Shown: positions 16,863 to 25,802, numbered from the stretch's first letter. The stretch is DNA of 64,000 bases from CBDBBY01 sp965203795 (GCA_965203795.1 OZ241915.1:2914001-2978000), one strand, 5' to 3'. The notes: generated by a model not told the origin, from the sequence alone. Translations and numbers: made by a program.

Positions 16863-18227
16863 ATGCCCATCAAGACGCTTGAGGACAAGATACGCTCCGC
16901 CGGAAACCCGGCAGACATGCTCAGGAACGCGCCGTCGGGCCCGTATCCGTTTCCGATCAAGCCGGAGTTCACGAACTGGAGGGACGAGCAGCGGGCCTGG
17001 CGGGAAGGCGCGATCCTGTTCGACCAGTCGTTCCATATGACCGACCACTACATTGAAGGTCCCGGCACCAGGAGCTTCATCGAGAGCCTCGCCGTGAATT
17101 CGATGGCGAACTGGCGCCGCGACATCGCCAAGCAGGTCGTGTTCTGCAGCCACGACGGCTATCTGATCGGCGACGCGATCATGTTCATCCTCGAAGAAGA
17201 GAAGGTGAACATCGTCAACAAGCCCTCCAACCGGAACTGGGTGCAGTTCAACGCCGAGCTCGGCGATTACGATGTCCGGTGCTCCACGGACTACCGGGTG
17301 CTCGACAGCGACCAGCAGAGACTCAGCTACCGGTTCGAGATCCAGGGGCCGACTGCGTGGGAGATTTGCGAGCGGATGAACGGGGGCCCGATCACAGGAT
17401 TCAAGTTCTTCGGAATGGGCGAAATCAGCGTAGCCGGACGACCCGTCCGGGCGCTGCGCCACGGCATGGCCGGAGCGGCGGGCTTGGAGATCTTCGGGCC
17501 GTTCGAGGACTACGACAGGGTGCGCGACGCGATCATGGATGCCGGCAAGGATCTCGGCCTGAGAGCCTCCGGTTCAAGGACGTACGCGACAGCGGCGCAC
17601 GAAAGCGGATGGTTTCCTTCGCCGCTTCCGGCCGTGTACTCCGGCGACAGGATGAAGGGCTACCGCGAGTGGCTCGGCGCGGATTCGTTCGAAGCCACCC
17701 TCTCGCTCGGCGGAAGCTTCGTCTCGGACTCCGTCGAGGACTACTACATCTCGCCGTACGACATCGGCTACGGCCACATCGTCAAGTTCGACCACGACTT
17801 CGTCGGCAAGGACGCCTTGCAGGCGATGAAAGATCGGCCCCACCGCCGCAAGCGCACGCTGCGGTGGAACAAGGAGGATGTCCTGCGGGTCTCCGCCTCG
17901 ATGCTGGAGCCGGGCGACAATTTCAAATTCATGGAAATGCCTGCCGCGCATTACGCGACCTGTCCGTACGATCTTGTGAGCCGGGACGGGGCAGCGGTCG
18001 GGATTTCGCATTACCCCGTCTACACGACGAACGTGCGGAGCTGGATTTCGCTGGCGCTGCTTGACGAAGCCGCCTCCGAACCCGGCACGGAGGTCGCGAT
18101 CACCTGGGGCGAGCCGGACGGCGGCACCGCCAAGCCTTCCGTCGAGCGGCATGTCCAGACGGAGATCCGGGCGACCGTCGAGCCCTGCCCGATTTCCGTG
18201 GAGGTCCGCACGGGCTACAAGTCCTGA
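16863..18227 (+). CDS. LigM/DesA-like tetrahydrofolate-dependent aromatic O-demethylase (GcvT family)
   Basis: A 454-residue cytoplasmic protein of the aminomethyltransferase (GcvT) fold. It aligns by eye over its whole length with vanillate/3-O-methylgallate demethylase LigM of Sphingobium: MLRNAPSGPYPFPI, EFTNWRDEQRAWREGAILFDQS, RHGMAGAAGLEIFGP, ESGWFPSPLPAVYSGD, GSFVSDSVEDYY and DIGYGHIVKFDHDFVGKDAL all have direct LigM counterparts. Such enzymes move the methyl group of a methoxylated aromatic to tetrahydrofolate. DmdA-like dimethylsulfoniopropionate demethylases are the main alternative, but the match to LigM is closer. It is divergent from ridA and followed by a tctA remnant. Confidence 0.8.
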   Translation: MPIKTLEDKIRSAGNPADMLRNAPSGPYPFPIKPEFTNWRDEQRAWREGAILFDQSFHMTDHYIEGPGTRSFIESLAVNSMANWRRDIAKQVVFCSHDGYLIGDAIMFILEEEKVNIVNKPSNRNWVQFNAELGDYDVRCSTDYRVLDSDQQRLSYRFEIQGPTAWEICERMNGGPITGFKFFGMGEISVAGRPVRALRHGMAGAAGLEIFGPFEDYDRVRDAIMDAGKDLGLRASGSRTYATAAHESGWFPSPLPAVYSGDRMKGYREWLGADSFEATLSLGGSFVSDSVEDYYISPYDIGYGHIVKFDHDFVGKDALQAMKDRPHRRKRTLRWNKEDVLRVSASMLEPGDNFKFMEMPAAHYATCPYDLVSRDGAAVGISHYPVYTTNVRSWISLALLDEAASEPGTEVAITWGEPDGGTAKPSVERHVQTEIRATVEPCPISVEVRTGYKS

Positions 18228-18325
18228 AGGCGGCCGCCGCAGCATCCAGCGGGCCAGAATTAGACAGGGAGAAACCGCATCCCGGATGGGCGTCCGCGCG
18301 TGATGGCCCGGCGTGCACACCATGA

Positions 18326-18853
18326 CTGAGTCCAGGCAATGGTGGCACTGTCGTTCTCCTGGGCGTCTTGACGATCAAGCGCCTGATGCCCGGCTTCAAT
18401 CTGATTAACAACGACCCGCATATCCTGGTCGGCACCTTCCTGGTGATACTGATCGGCAATTTCATCATGTTCGGCTTGGGCGCGGTCGGTGCCAAAGTCT
18501 TCACCCGCCTCCTGAACCTGCCGGAGCCGATCCTGATGGGCATGATCCTGATGTGCTCGCTGGTCGGCGCGTTCACTGTGCGGGGCAACATGGTCGACTT
18601 GATCGTCTGCACTGTCGCGGGCGTTGCCGGCGTGATCCTGCGGCTTGCGAAGTATCCGATCGCGCCCATCGTCATCGGCATAGCACTCGGCAAGATTTTC
18701 GAGGGCGAGCTGCTCCAAGGCTTGATTTCGGCACGCGGCGATTTCCTCGAATTCCTCGCGAACCCGATCGCAATCGGAATCCTCATCCTGACGGTGCTGA
18801 TGATCGCCCGCCCGATGCTGGCGCGCAGGAGGCACAAGAGCGGCTCTGCTTGA
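18326..18853 (+). pseudogene. tctA remnant (C-terminal third of a TctA permease)
   Basis: The frame starts right after a stop codon with LSPGNGGTVVLLGVLTIKRLMPGFNLI, which corresponds to the conserved middle of TctA (compare IPGSATTAVILAGLMVHGLRPGP at 31.7 kb), then carries the last five or so membrane segments to a normal end. The first two thirds of the gene are gone and the conserved IPGS-type residues are altered. No start or ribosome site is seen. It suggests that the demethylase once had its own Tct transporter. Confidence 0.8.
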
Positions 18854-19132
18854 GCCGCACCAACCTTATGTCAATTGTCGCTGGCCCGCGGCCATGCCAG
18901 GGCGGCAGGGCATTCCGCGACCCGCACGCCGTTGCCGGATGCACGATCGCGAACCGGAACCGACGTCCGCCGACCACAAGCCGAGCTTCCTGCGGAACCG
19001 CGCCAACGAACGCGGGCTGTTCGCGCCGAACCGGAATCAAGGCGGTTCGGCGGCAGGAACTTCAAAAGGACAGCGGGACTGTCGCTATGCCGGACTTGCC
19101 ATGGACCGGCGGGGCTGGTTCCTGCCGGTTGT

Positions 19133-19708
19133 TCAAACGAAGTGCGGCACGTCCCTTTGCGTCGGGCCCACCGAGTATCGAGGCGGCGGTGCAGAGCCTT
19201 CCCACCTGTCCGCGCCCGGACGCTCCAACTCCACTGCGCAAGCGATGCTTTTCGGACTTCCGTCCGCGCCGCTGAAACGAAGCTCGGCGGCTTCCCCCCG
19301 AGGCCCGGCGCAAACGGCCATCACGCCTCGCGGCAGAACGCCGTCGGCGCCTCCCGCGCTTTCGATAAGGCTTGCAGGCGGCACAAGGCTGTCGACGCTG
19401 GCACCGTTTAGCGTCAGGCCGCCGGTTGCGGCGGCGAGAGACGAGAGCCTCCAAGCGGTCCGGCCCGCCACCATGATGCCCGTACCCAGCACAACCATCG
19501 GGCTGATGATCGTTCCGCCTCCCAGCGCCGTCACCGCATAAGCGGAACGCGCGTCCCGGGTGCTCCTGGCCTGATGGAACAGTTCGCTTGACAGAAGGCC
19601 CACCGGCTTCCAGCTGCTGTCCAGATACACCCTGTCGACCACGACATCGGGAGTAGTGACTTGGCCCTTGTCGTTTTCGATGTGCGGACGGAACAGAAAC
19701 AAGGCCAT
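19133..19708 (-). CDS. Hypothetical protein downstream of the BNR-repeat gene
   Basis: About 191 residues from ATG 19708, which has GGAGGAATTGG directly upstream and begins 23 bp after the BNR-repeat gene, so it is likely cotranslated. Longer in-frame starts add arginine-rich sequence. It has MALFLFRPHIENDKGQVTTPDVVVDRVYLDSSWKPVG-like beta-rich N-terminal sequence (MALFLFRPHIENDKG) and one hydrophobic stretch, GGGTIISPMVVLGTGIMVAG (around residue 70). It is not recognised. The 18854-19132 stretch after it holds nothing identifiable. Confidence 0.5.
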   Translation of the reverse strand: MALFLFRPHIENDKGQVTTPDVVVDRVYLDSSWKPVGLLSSELFHQARSTRDARSAYAVTALGGGTIISPMVVLGTGIMVAGRTAWRLSSLAAATGGLTLNGASVDSLVPPASLIESAGGADGVLPRGVMAVCAGPRGEAAELRFSGADGSPKSIACAVELERPGADRWEGSAPPPRYSVGPTQRDVPHFV

Positions 19709-19731
19709 TCCAATTCCTCCTTCGCGGACGC

Positions 19732-20703
19732 CTAAACCGGCGCCCAGGTGATCATCCGGATCTCGCCGAGCTCGCGGCGCATCTTCGTCCAGGACTCCCC
19801 GCCGTCTTCGCTTCTGAAAATCTGCCCGAATATCGTGGCTGCGAACAGCAGATTGGAATCCGCCGAATTCGTGCCGATCGTCCAGATGGTTGAATTCGCT
19901 TCGTGGGACATCCCGGCGCACTTCCACGTCTCGCCGAAATCCCGGCTGATCAGGAGCAGCCCCGCCTCTCCCGACGGCTTGTCACCGACGGACGCGATGA
20001 CCGTGTCGGAGTTCTCGAACGGCTGCTTCAGGCTCCTGAAGTACATCCACGGCGCCTCGGGAACGAGTATCTGCTGCCAGGTTTCGCCTTCGTCGGTGGA
20101 TCGGTGGATGCTCTCCTCCGTCGAGCACAGGATCGTCCGCCCGCTGCCGGTGTCCCGGAACACGAGGTCGTGCGTGTCGTTGTCGTGGAGGCCGGAGATC
20201 AGAAGCCGCCACGACTTGCCGCGGTCGTCCGACCGGAAGACCCCGTCGATCTCCACGGTCACCCAGATCGTGTCGGCATGGCTTGGATCGAAGTGGATCG
20301 AAGTGACGCGCGAGGTGTTGATGAACCAGCACTCCGTGGACGCATCGAATTGCGCGCGCGTCCAAGTCTTCCCGTCGTCCTCGGAAAGGAAGATCTCGCC
20401 CGGACGCGTTCCGCACACAATGAACTCCGGATCCGTCGGGTGCCGCGCGATCTTGAGGATGTGCAGCGCGTCCATCGGCGACGGGATATAGTCGAAGCGG
20501 CCCTTCTCCTCCGTGTAGCGGTAGAGCCCTTGGTCGGTTCCCGCGAGCAGCTCGCCCGGCCGGTCGGGATGAGTTGCCACGGCCCAGCATCTCGCCTCGT
20601 TGTAGAACCCGCCGGTCGGCGTGAGCAGCCGCGCCCAGCTTTCGCCGCTGTCTTCGCTGAACCAGACGCTCTGCATTGTCGCCGCGTACGCCTTGTACTT
20701 CAT
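19732..20703 (-). CDS. BNR/Asp-box repeat protein (sialidase-like beta-propeller)
   Basis: A 323-residue beta-propeller with six Asp-box repeats of S-x-D-x-G-x-[ST]-W type: SEDSGESW, SEDDGKTW, SDDRGKSW, STDEGETW, SRDFGETW and SEDGGESW, spaced 45-65 residues apart. ATG 20703 (MKYKAYAATM) is chosen for its GGGAGG ribosome site; the longer frame adds a basic tail. There is no signal peptide and no sialidase catalytic Arg triad is evident, so it is probably an intracellular propeller of unknown ligand. A GTGGG element lies 58-80 bp upstream, linking it with the catabolic regulon. Confidence 0.8.
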   Translation of the reverse strand: MKYKAYAATMQSVWFSEDSGESWARLLTPTGGFYNEARCWAVATHPDRPGELLAGTDQGLYRYTEEKGRFDYIPSPMDALHILKIARHPTDPEFIVCGTRPGEIFLSEDDGKTWTRAQFDASTECWFINTSRVTSIHFDPSHADTIWVTVEIDGVFRSDDRGKSWRLLISGLHDNDTHDLVFRDTGSGRTILCSTEESIHRSTDEGETWQQILVPEAPWMYFRSLKQPFENSDTVIASVGDKPSGEAGLLLISRDFGETWKCAGMSHEANSTIWTIGTNSADSNLLFAATIFGQIFRSEDGGESWTKMRRELGEIRMITWAPV

Positions 20704-20760
20704 GCACGACCTCCCGCGAGCCGCGCGCCGACAATTCGCGGCGCGGCTGCCGAACAATTT

Positions 20761-20783
20761 TGCCCACTATTATCCCACTAGCG
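20761..20783 (-). promoter_or_regulatory. Tandem GTGGG element, copy D
   Basis: On the minus strand: CGCTAGTGGGATAATAG followed by TGGGCA, two perfect GTGGG half-sites 11 bp apart, 58 bp upstream of the BNR gene. A TTGCAAT box precedes it, spaced as in copy A. It is the best copy to the consensus. Confidence 0.65.
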
Positions 20784-20918
20784 GTGGATTGCAACGCGAT
20801 TGGCGCGTCGCAGCGCTGAGCCACTCGCTGCTTTGGAATCCGCAAAAGGAACCGCCGGAACCGGCCCGTGAATCCCGGCACTCGAAGCGGGTTCCGGCAC
20901 TCCGAACACTTATCCTTT

Positions 20919-20941
20919 GACAAGTGGGACAATAGTGGGCA
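20919..20941 (+). promoter_or_regulatory. Tandem GTGGG element, copy E, before the tctAB fusion gene
   Basis: On the plus strand: ACAAGTGGGACAATAG followed by TGGGCA, two GTGGG half-sites 11 bp apart, about 121 bp upstream of the tctAB start. A TTGACA (-35 like) overlaps its left end at 20918-20923. Copies D and E face away from each other in the 359-bp divergent gap 20704-21062, which holds no gene. Confidence 0.62.
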
Positions 20942-21062
20942 AAACTGCTCCTCATGCTTGGCTCTGCGAAACCGGCCAGTTCAAGCGAACGGCATTCCGC
21001 CGGCACGGCTTCGGTCGCGGACGCGGGCTGGACCGGCGCGAACCGCCGGGATCCGCCGTGAC

Positions 21063-23081
21063 ATGATCGACGCGCTGATCGCCGGTCTGGTTCAGGTCTT
21101 CAGTTGGCCTGCCATCGGGTACTTGGCGTTCGGGATTGTTCTGGGCATCTGGCTGGGTGCGCTCCCCGGAATCGGCGGCGTCACAGGGCTGATCCTGCTG
21201 CTTCCCTTCACCTACACGATGGAGCCGGTGTCCGCGTTCGCGTTGATGCTCGGCATGTTCGCGGTCACCACCACCAGCGACACCATCGCCTCGGTGATGC
21301 TGGGCATCCCCGGCACCGTCGCGTCCCAGGCGACCGTTCTGGACGGGTACCCGCTTGCGCAGAAGGGCCAGGCGAACAGGGCGCTCGGAGCCGCCTACAC
21401 CTGCTCGGCGATAGGCGGGATATTTGGCGCGATCGTGCTTACGGTCTCGATGCCGCTCATCAAGCCGATCCTCACGCTGTTTTCCACGCCCGAGTACTTC
21501 ATGCTTTCGTTGCTCGGCGTCTGCATGGTCGGATCACTTTCCGGGCGGTCCGTAGCCAAGGGCCTTGTCATCGGCGCGTTCGGCATGATGCTCGGAACCA
21601 TCGGCGAAGGCACGTTCAACGGCCAGCCCCGCTACTATTTCGGGGTGGAGTATCTGTTGAACACGCCTCCGCTGGTCGGCGTTGTGCTGGGACTGTTCGC
21701 AATCCCCGAGCTGCTCGAGCTCGCCACGAAAAACACATCGATTTCGCGAGTGCCGCAGGACCAGAGTGGCGAGGGCGGCATGGGCCGGGGCATCCGGGAC
21801 GCGCTCAACAACTGGTGGCTGATGCTGAAGAGCTCGGTTCTCGGCACCTACATCGGCATGCTTCCCGGACTGGGCGCATCGATCGTCGACTGGGCGGCCT
21901 ACGGTATGGCCGTGCAAACCACGAAGGGAGCGAACACGTTCGGGCGCGGCGATATCAGGGGCGTGATCGCCCCGGAGAGCGCCAACAACGCCCAGCGCGG
22001 CGGGGCGCTGATTCCGACCATAACGTTCGGGATTCCCGGCGATTTCGCAATGGCGATCCTGCTCGGCGCAATGATGATTCAAGGCATCAGGCCGGGCATG
22101 GAGATGCTCACCTCCAACCTGCACATCACGTTCTCAATGGTCTGGACGCTCATCATCGCGAACGTCGCATCCGCGCTTCTCCTGATGATCCTGGGAAGAC
22201 AGGTCGCCAAGGCGATATTTATCGACGGCCATCTGCTCGTACCGGTCGTGATCCTGTTCGTGTTCATGGGGTCCTGGCTCGGCGCGAAATCCATGGGGGA
22301 TTTGATCCTCATGTGGTCGATGGGGCTGCTCGGCCTAGTCATGAAGCGTTCGGGATGGCCCCGCCCTCCCCTGATTATCGCGCTCGTGCTCGGTCCGAAC
22401 ATGGAGAACGCGCTCGTCATATCCAACCGGGTCTACGGCACGCTGGGCTGGCTGGAGCGCACGCCTTCGATAGTCATCGGCATCGTTATTGTGCTTACGC
22501 TCGTTTTCACGAGCGTCGGAATCCTCCGGGCGCGCACCGTCGCGCCCACCGTCAACACCGCCCTCGACGGGAAGCTGAGCATCGAGGGCGGCGAACGCAA
22601 TCCGCTGGTTTCGATCCTGCTGGCATCGTTCTTCGTCGTGGCCTTCGCCGCCGCGGCCGCCCTCGCGATCGACTTCCATCCGACCAACAGGCAGTACCCG
22701 ATCGCCGTTTGCCTCGCGGCGCTGGCGCTGCTCGCGACAGTGCTGGTCAAGGAATTCAAGGCGGCGCGATCAGACAAGGAACCGGGCCAAGGCTGGAATG
22801 AATCGATGCGCGCGGCATATGCCGCCGCGGACTTCCGGACGGGGATGCGGTTCGTCGCCATCGTCGGCGCGACGGTGTTCGGCTGCTGGCTGATCGGCCA
22901 GAAGCTGGCGATCGCCGCGTTCATCCTGGGATATCTTCTGCTCTGGGCGAAACGCCCTCTCTGGCAGGCAGCGGCCTACGCGGTTTGCGGGTACGGCTTC
23001 ATCACGCTCTTCTACGACGAGCTGATGGCGATACCGTTCCAGCGCCCGTACCTCGGGAAGCTCTTCGGGGCGCTGTTTTGA
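21063..23081 (+). CDS. TctA-TctB fusion permease of a tripartite tricarboxylate transporter
   Basis: A 672-residue inner-membrane protein. Residues 1-500 are a TctA permease: LGIWLGALPGIGGVTGLILLLPFT, MLGIPGTVASQATVLDGYPLAQKGQANRALG, GMLPGLGASIVDWAAYG and the ITFGIPGDFAMAILLGAMMIQGIRPG repeat. After a linker (about 500-525), residues 530-672 form four more hydrophobic segments in the pattern of the small TctB subunit. TctA and TctB are normally separate proteins, as in the second set at 31.2-33.1 kb. ATG 21063 is chosen since upstream in-frame sequence is basic. The tctC gene follows 108 bp later. Confidence 0.85.
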   Translation: MIDALIAGLVQVFSWPAIGYLAFGIVLGIWLGALPGIGGVTGLILLLPFTYTMEPVSAFALMLGMFAVTTTSDTIASVMLGIPGTVASQATVLDGYPLAQKGQANRALGAAYTCSAIGGIFGAIVLTVSMPLIKPILTLFSTPEYFMLSLLGVCMVGSLSGRSVAKGLVIGAFGMMLGTIGEGTFNGQPRYYFGVEYLLNTPPLVGVVLGLFAIPELLELATKNTSISRVPQDQSGEGGMGRGIRDALNNWWLMLKSSVLGTYIGMLPGLGASIVDWAAYGMAVQTTKGANTFGRGDIRGVIAPESANNAQRGGALIPTITFGIPGDFAMAILLGAMMIQGIRPGMEMLTSNLHITFSMVWTLIIANVASALLLMILGRQVAKAIFIDGHLLVPVVILFVFMGSWLGAKSMGDLILMWSMGLLGLVMKRSGWPRPPLIIALVLGPNMENALVISNRVYGTLGWLERTPSIVIGIVIVLTLVFTSVGILRARTVAPTVNTALDGKLSIEGGERNPLVSILLASFFVVAFAAAAALAIDFHPTNRQYPIAVCLAALALLATVLVKEFKAARSDKEPGQGWNESMRAAYAAADFRTGMRFVAIVGATVFGCWLIGQKLAIAAFILGYLLLWAKRPLWQAAAYAVCGYGFITLFYDELMAIPFQRPYLGKLFGALF

Positions 23082-23189
23082 ATTCGGGAATTCGGCCACA
23101 TCGACAGGCCGGATCGCGGGCCGCCGAACCGCGAGTGCAATTCGGCGCAAACAACGGAAACCACAAGCTCAACATGAGGAGACACTGAC

Positions 23190-24269
23190 ATGAATTTCGT
23201 CAAACCCGCGGCATTCGCCGCGGCGGGTCTGGCCGCGATGCTCGTCGGCCAAGCATCCGCGCAGGAGTTCTATGAGGGCAAGACGATCACTTGCGTCGTG
23301 CCGTACGCGCCGGGCGGCGGCACCGACAGCTTCTTCCGGGTGGTCGTGCCGCATCTCGCGCGCACGATACCGGGCCAGCCCGAAATCATTATCAACAACA
23401 TGGACGGCGCGGGCGGTCTGAAGGCGAACAACTACGCTTCGAACGAGATGCCCAACGACGGATCCGAGATGCTTTGCGCGCCATGGCTGTCGATCGCCCA
23501 GATGACCCAGCGCGAAGGCGTCCGGTTCGACTACTCGAAGATGCGGGTGGTCGGCGGCGAGAGCGCGATCGACACCGCAATCATCTCGAAGGAGGTTGTT
23601 CCTGACGGCGACCGGACGAAGATCGGACAGGCCGATACCCGGATCGTGATTGCGGGCCTGTCCCCGTCGTCAACGCTGGATCTTCGGCAGCGGCTCGGTC
23701 TCGACATCCTCGGCGTGGATTACCACTACGTGCCCGGATACCGCGGCCAAGCGAGGCAGCTTCCCGCATTCATATCGGGCGAAGTCCACGTGATCGGGTC
23801 GAACTTCGGCACCTACGCTTCTGGAGCAAGGGAAGCCTTCATCGACAACGGGCCCGGCATGCTTTGGGTCCATTACCCGAGCTTCGACGCCGACGGGAAT
23901 CCGGTTCCCGCCCAAGTCATGATCGATCTCGGCGTTCCCAGGCTCGATGAACTCCATGCCGCCATTCACGGGACGGAGCCGTCCGGAGAGCTTTGGGAGG
24001 CGTACAAGGTCCTTCAAGCGCTTTCGAACATGGGGCTTTCGGTCTGGCTGCCGGAGGGCACTTCCGACGAAGCGTTCAACGCGCTCAAGGCGGGATGGGA
24101 GGCTCTGCCCAGCGATCCGGAGTTCATTGCCGCGCACGAGCAGGCGTTCGGCAAGCCAGTGAATTTCGTGTCCTACGAGAACGCGCTTCTGGCGCAGCAG
24201 GCCGTAGCAACCGTTCCCGGCGAGATGGTGCAGTTCTTCCAAGACTACATCGCGATCGGCGAACAGTGA
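23190..24269 (+). CDS. TctC-family periplasmic substrate-binding protein
   Basis: A 359-residue tripartite tricarboxylate receptor protein. It has a signal peptide (MNFVKPAAFAAAGLAAMLVGQASA, cut before QEF) and the family start FYEGKTITCVVPYAPGGGTDSFFRVVVPHL, followed by NMDGAGGLKANNY. The C-terminal part is longer than usual TctC proteins (around 320 residues). ATG 23190 follows AGGAGACACTGAC. It would deliver a carboxylate, unknown but plausibly aromatic, to the TctAB fusion encoded just upstream. A strong hairpin follows the gene. Confidence 0.85.
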   Translation: MNFVKPAAFAAAGLAAMLVGQASAQEFYEGKTITCVVPYAPGGGTDSFFRVVVPHLARTIPGQPEIIINNMDGAGGLKANNYASNEMPNDGSEMLCAPWLSIAQMTQREGVRFDYSKMRVVGGESAIDTAIISKEVVPDGDRTKIGQADTRIVIAGLSPSSTLDLRQRLGLDILGVDYHYVPGYRGQARQLPAFISGEVHVIGSNFGTYASGAREAFIDNGPGMLWVHYPSFDADGNPVPAQVMIDLGVPRLDELHAAIHGTEPSGELWEAYKVLQALSNMGLSVWLPEGTSDEAFNALKAGWEALPSDPEFIAAHEQAFGKPVNFVSYENALLAQQAVATVPGEMVQFFQDYIAIGEQ

Positions 24270-24275
24270 TTATGC

Positions 24276-24302
24276 GCGGGCCGGCCGGTTCGGCCGGCCC
24301 GC
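24276..24302 (+). terminator. GC hairpin between tctC and the Rieske gene
   Basis: A perfect 11-bp stem (24276-24286 with 24292-24302) and a 5-base loop, 6 bp after the tctC stop codon. No T-run follows, so it may act as an mRNA-stabilising or attenuating hairpin and not as a full terminator. Confidence 0.55.
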
Positions 24303-24337
24303 CTACAATTCCGAAATAGTACCGGCGAGGAACCGCT

Positions 24338-25402
24338 TTGACCGTTCACAGACCACCGGAACTGCAGCGGAACGCGTGGTACGCCATCGCGGAAAGCGCG
24401 GAGGTCGCCCGCAAACCGTTCAGGCGGATCATTCTCAACGAACCCCTCGTGCTGTTTCGCACGGAGTCCGGCGATCCGGTCGGGCTTGAGGACAGATGCT
24501 GCCACCGGCACGCGCCGCTCAGTCCGGGCCAGCTTATCGGAGACGTGATCGAATGCCCGTACCATGGGCTCCGTTTCGACGCCGACGGCAAGTGCACCCA
24601 TGTGCCGGGTTCCGCGTCCATTCCCGCCAAGGCTCGCGTCCGGAAATACCCGCTTTCGGAACGCTACGGTTTCGTCTGGGCATGGATGGGCAAGCCGGAG
24701 TTGGCCGACCCGGCGCTCATGCCCGACTGGCGCTGGGCCGAAGACGCCGAGTGGAGTTCCATCGCCGGCTCGTTCCGGATCGGGTGCAATTTCATGGTCA
24801 GCGTGGACAACCTGATGGACCTCAGCCACATCGGCTATGTCCACAAAACGACTATCGGAACCGCCAGCGACGGCGAGCGCGCGGAAATCGAGACGATCGC
24901 GAGCCCCGACAGGGTTACCGTGCGCCGCTGGCTGGAGAAGCAACCTCCGCCGCCCGCCTACCGGAAGTCGCTCGGACGGGACACGCCCGTCGACCGCTGG
25001 CAGATCATCGAGTTCCGGCCTCCCTGCTATGTGAGGACGTTCAAGGGGCTCGGCGAAAACGTCCGACGAAAGCCGGGCTACGACTTCGACTCGGCCGACA
25101 GCGATCCTCCCGACGGCGCACTGGCGATCAGCCGCGGCAACACGTGCATCACGCCGGAGACCGAGAGCTCATGCCATTATTTCACGGTCCACTGCCATTA
25201 CCGCCAGTTCGACAAGCAGGCGTTGGCGTCGATCTGGGACAGCACGGTTGATACACTGAAGCAGGATATCGAAATCCTTGAGCTGACCCAGAAGAACATG
25301 GAGCTCGCCCCGGACGCGAGCATGGTCTACATCCATGTCGACGAGGGAGTGGAGAAGGCACGGCAGATTGCGCGCATGTCGGCGAGAGCGGCAGCGGGCT
25401 GA
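24338..25402 (+). CDS. VanA-like Rieske [2Fe-2S] oxygenase subunit
   Basis: A 354-residue oxygenase of the vanillate O-demethylase/Rieske non-haem iron type. The Rieske cluster ligands are CCHRHAPL (Cys-x-His) and CPYHGLRF (Cys-x-x-His) at about residues 48-75. The mononuclear iron site is DNLMDLSHIGYVH, with the Asp and two His residues (around 150-162). A TTG start at 24338 is used, with GCGAGG upstream; there is no nearby ATG. The expected ferredoxin-reductase partner (VanB type) is not encoded in this window, so it must be elsewhere. The substrate is probably an aromatic methyl ether or related compound. Confidence 0.85.
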   Translation: MTVHRPPELQRNAWYAIAESAEVARKPFRRIILNEPLVLFRTESGDPVGLEDRCCHRHAPLSPGQLIGDVIECPYHGLRFDADGKCTHVPGSASIPAKARVRKYPLSERYGFVWAWMGKPELADPALMPDWRWAEDAEWSSIAGSFRIGCNFMVSVDNLMDLSHIGYVHKTTIGTASDGERAEIETIASPDRVTVRRWLEKQPPPPAYRKSLGRDTPVDRWQIIEFRPPCYVRTFKGLGENVRRKPGYDFDSADSDPPDGALAISRGNTCITPETESSCHYFTVHCHYRQFDKQALASIWDSTVDTLKQDIEILELTQKNMELAPDASMVYIHVDEGVEKARQIARMSARAAAG

Positions 25403-25802
25403 TATTTCCCTTTGCGTCGCCGGTTTGCTCCGAGCTGGCATAGCCCTTGGAACTTGCGATGGGCTGGCCCGCGACTGGACACGGGGGAGGAACCGCCCGC
25501 CCGCTTCCGCCATTGAACGCGGCAGCAGAATTCCAACGTATACCTTCGTAAAGGAGCGCGAAAGTGCGAACGCTGCATCCAATATTGCCGGTATAGCTAC
25601 CGGCAGATGTCGGCGACGGCCTCGGAGTGGTCCAAGAAATTGCTGCGGTGATCAACATCGCGATTCGCCAGCCCCATTCGAGGCGACACATCAATACATT
25701 GGGTCAAATCTGACTGGGTTTGAGTATTTTCGGCAAGCTTGCCTTACTCGGCGGAGCAACTATGTTGATGACAATGAAGGCATCCCATTGGACGCGTGAA
25801 TC
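25403..25802. other. 400-bp gap without recognisable gene
   Basis: Nothing coding is convincing on either strand; overlapping frames here are shadows of the oxygenase end or chance frames. The last 100 bp before 25803 are more AT-rich and may hold the promoter of the vapB-like gene. Confidence 0.5.
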
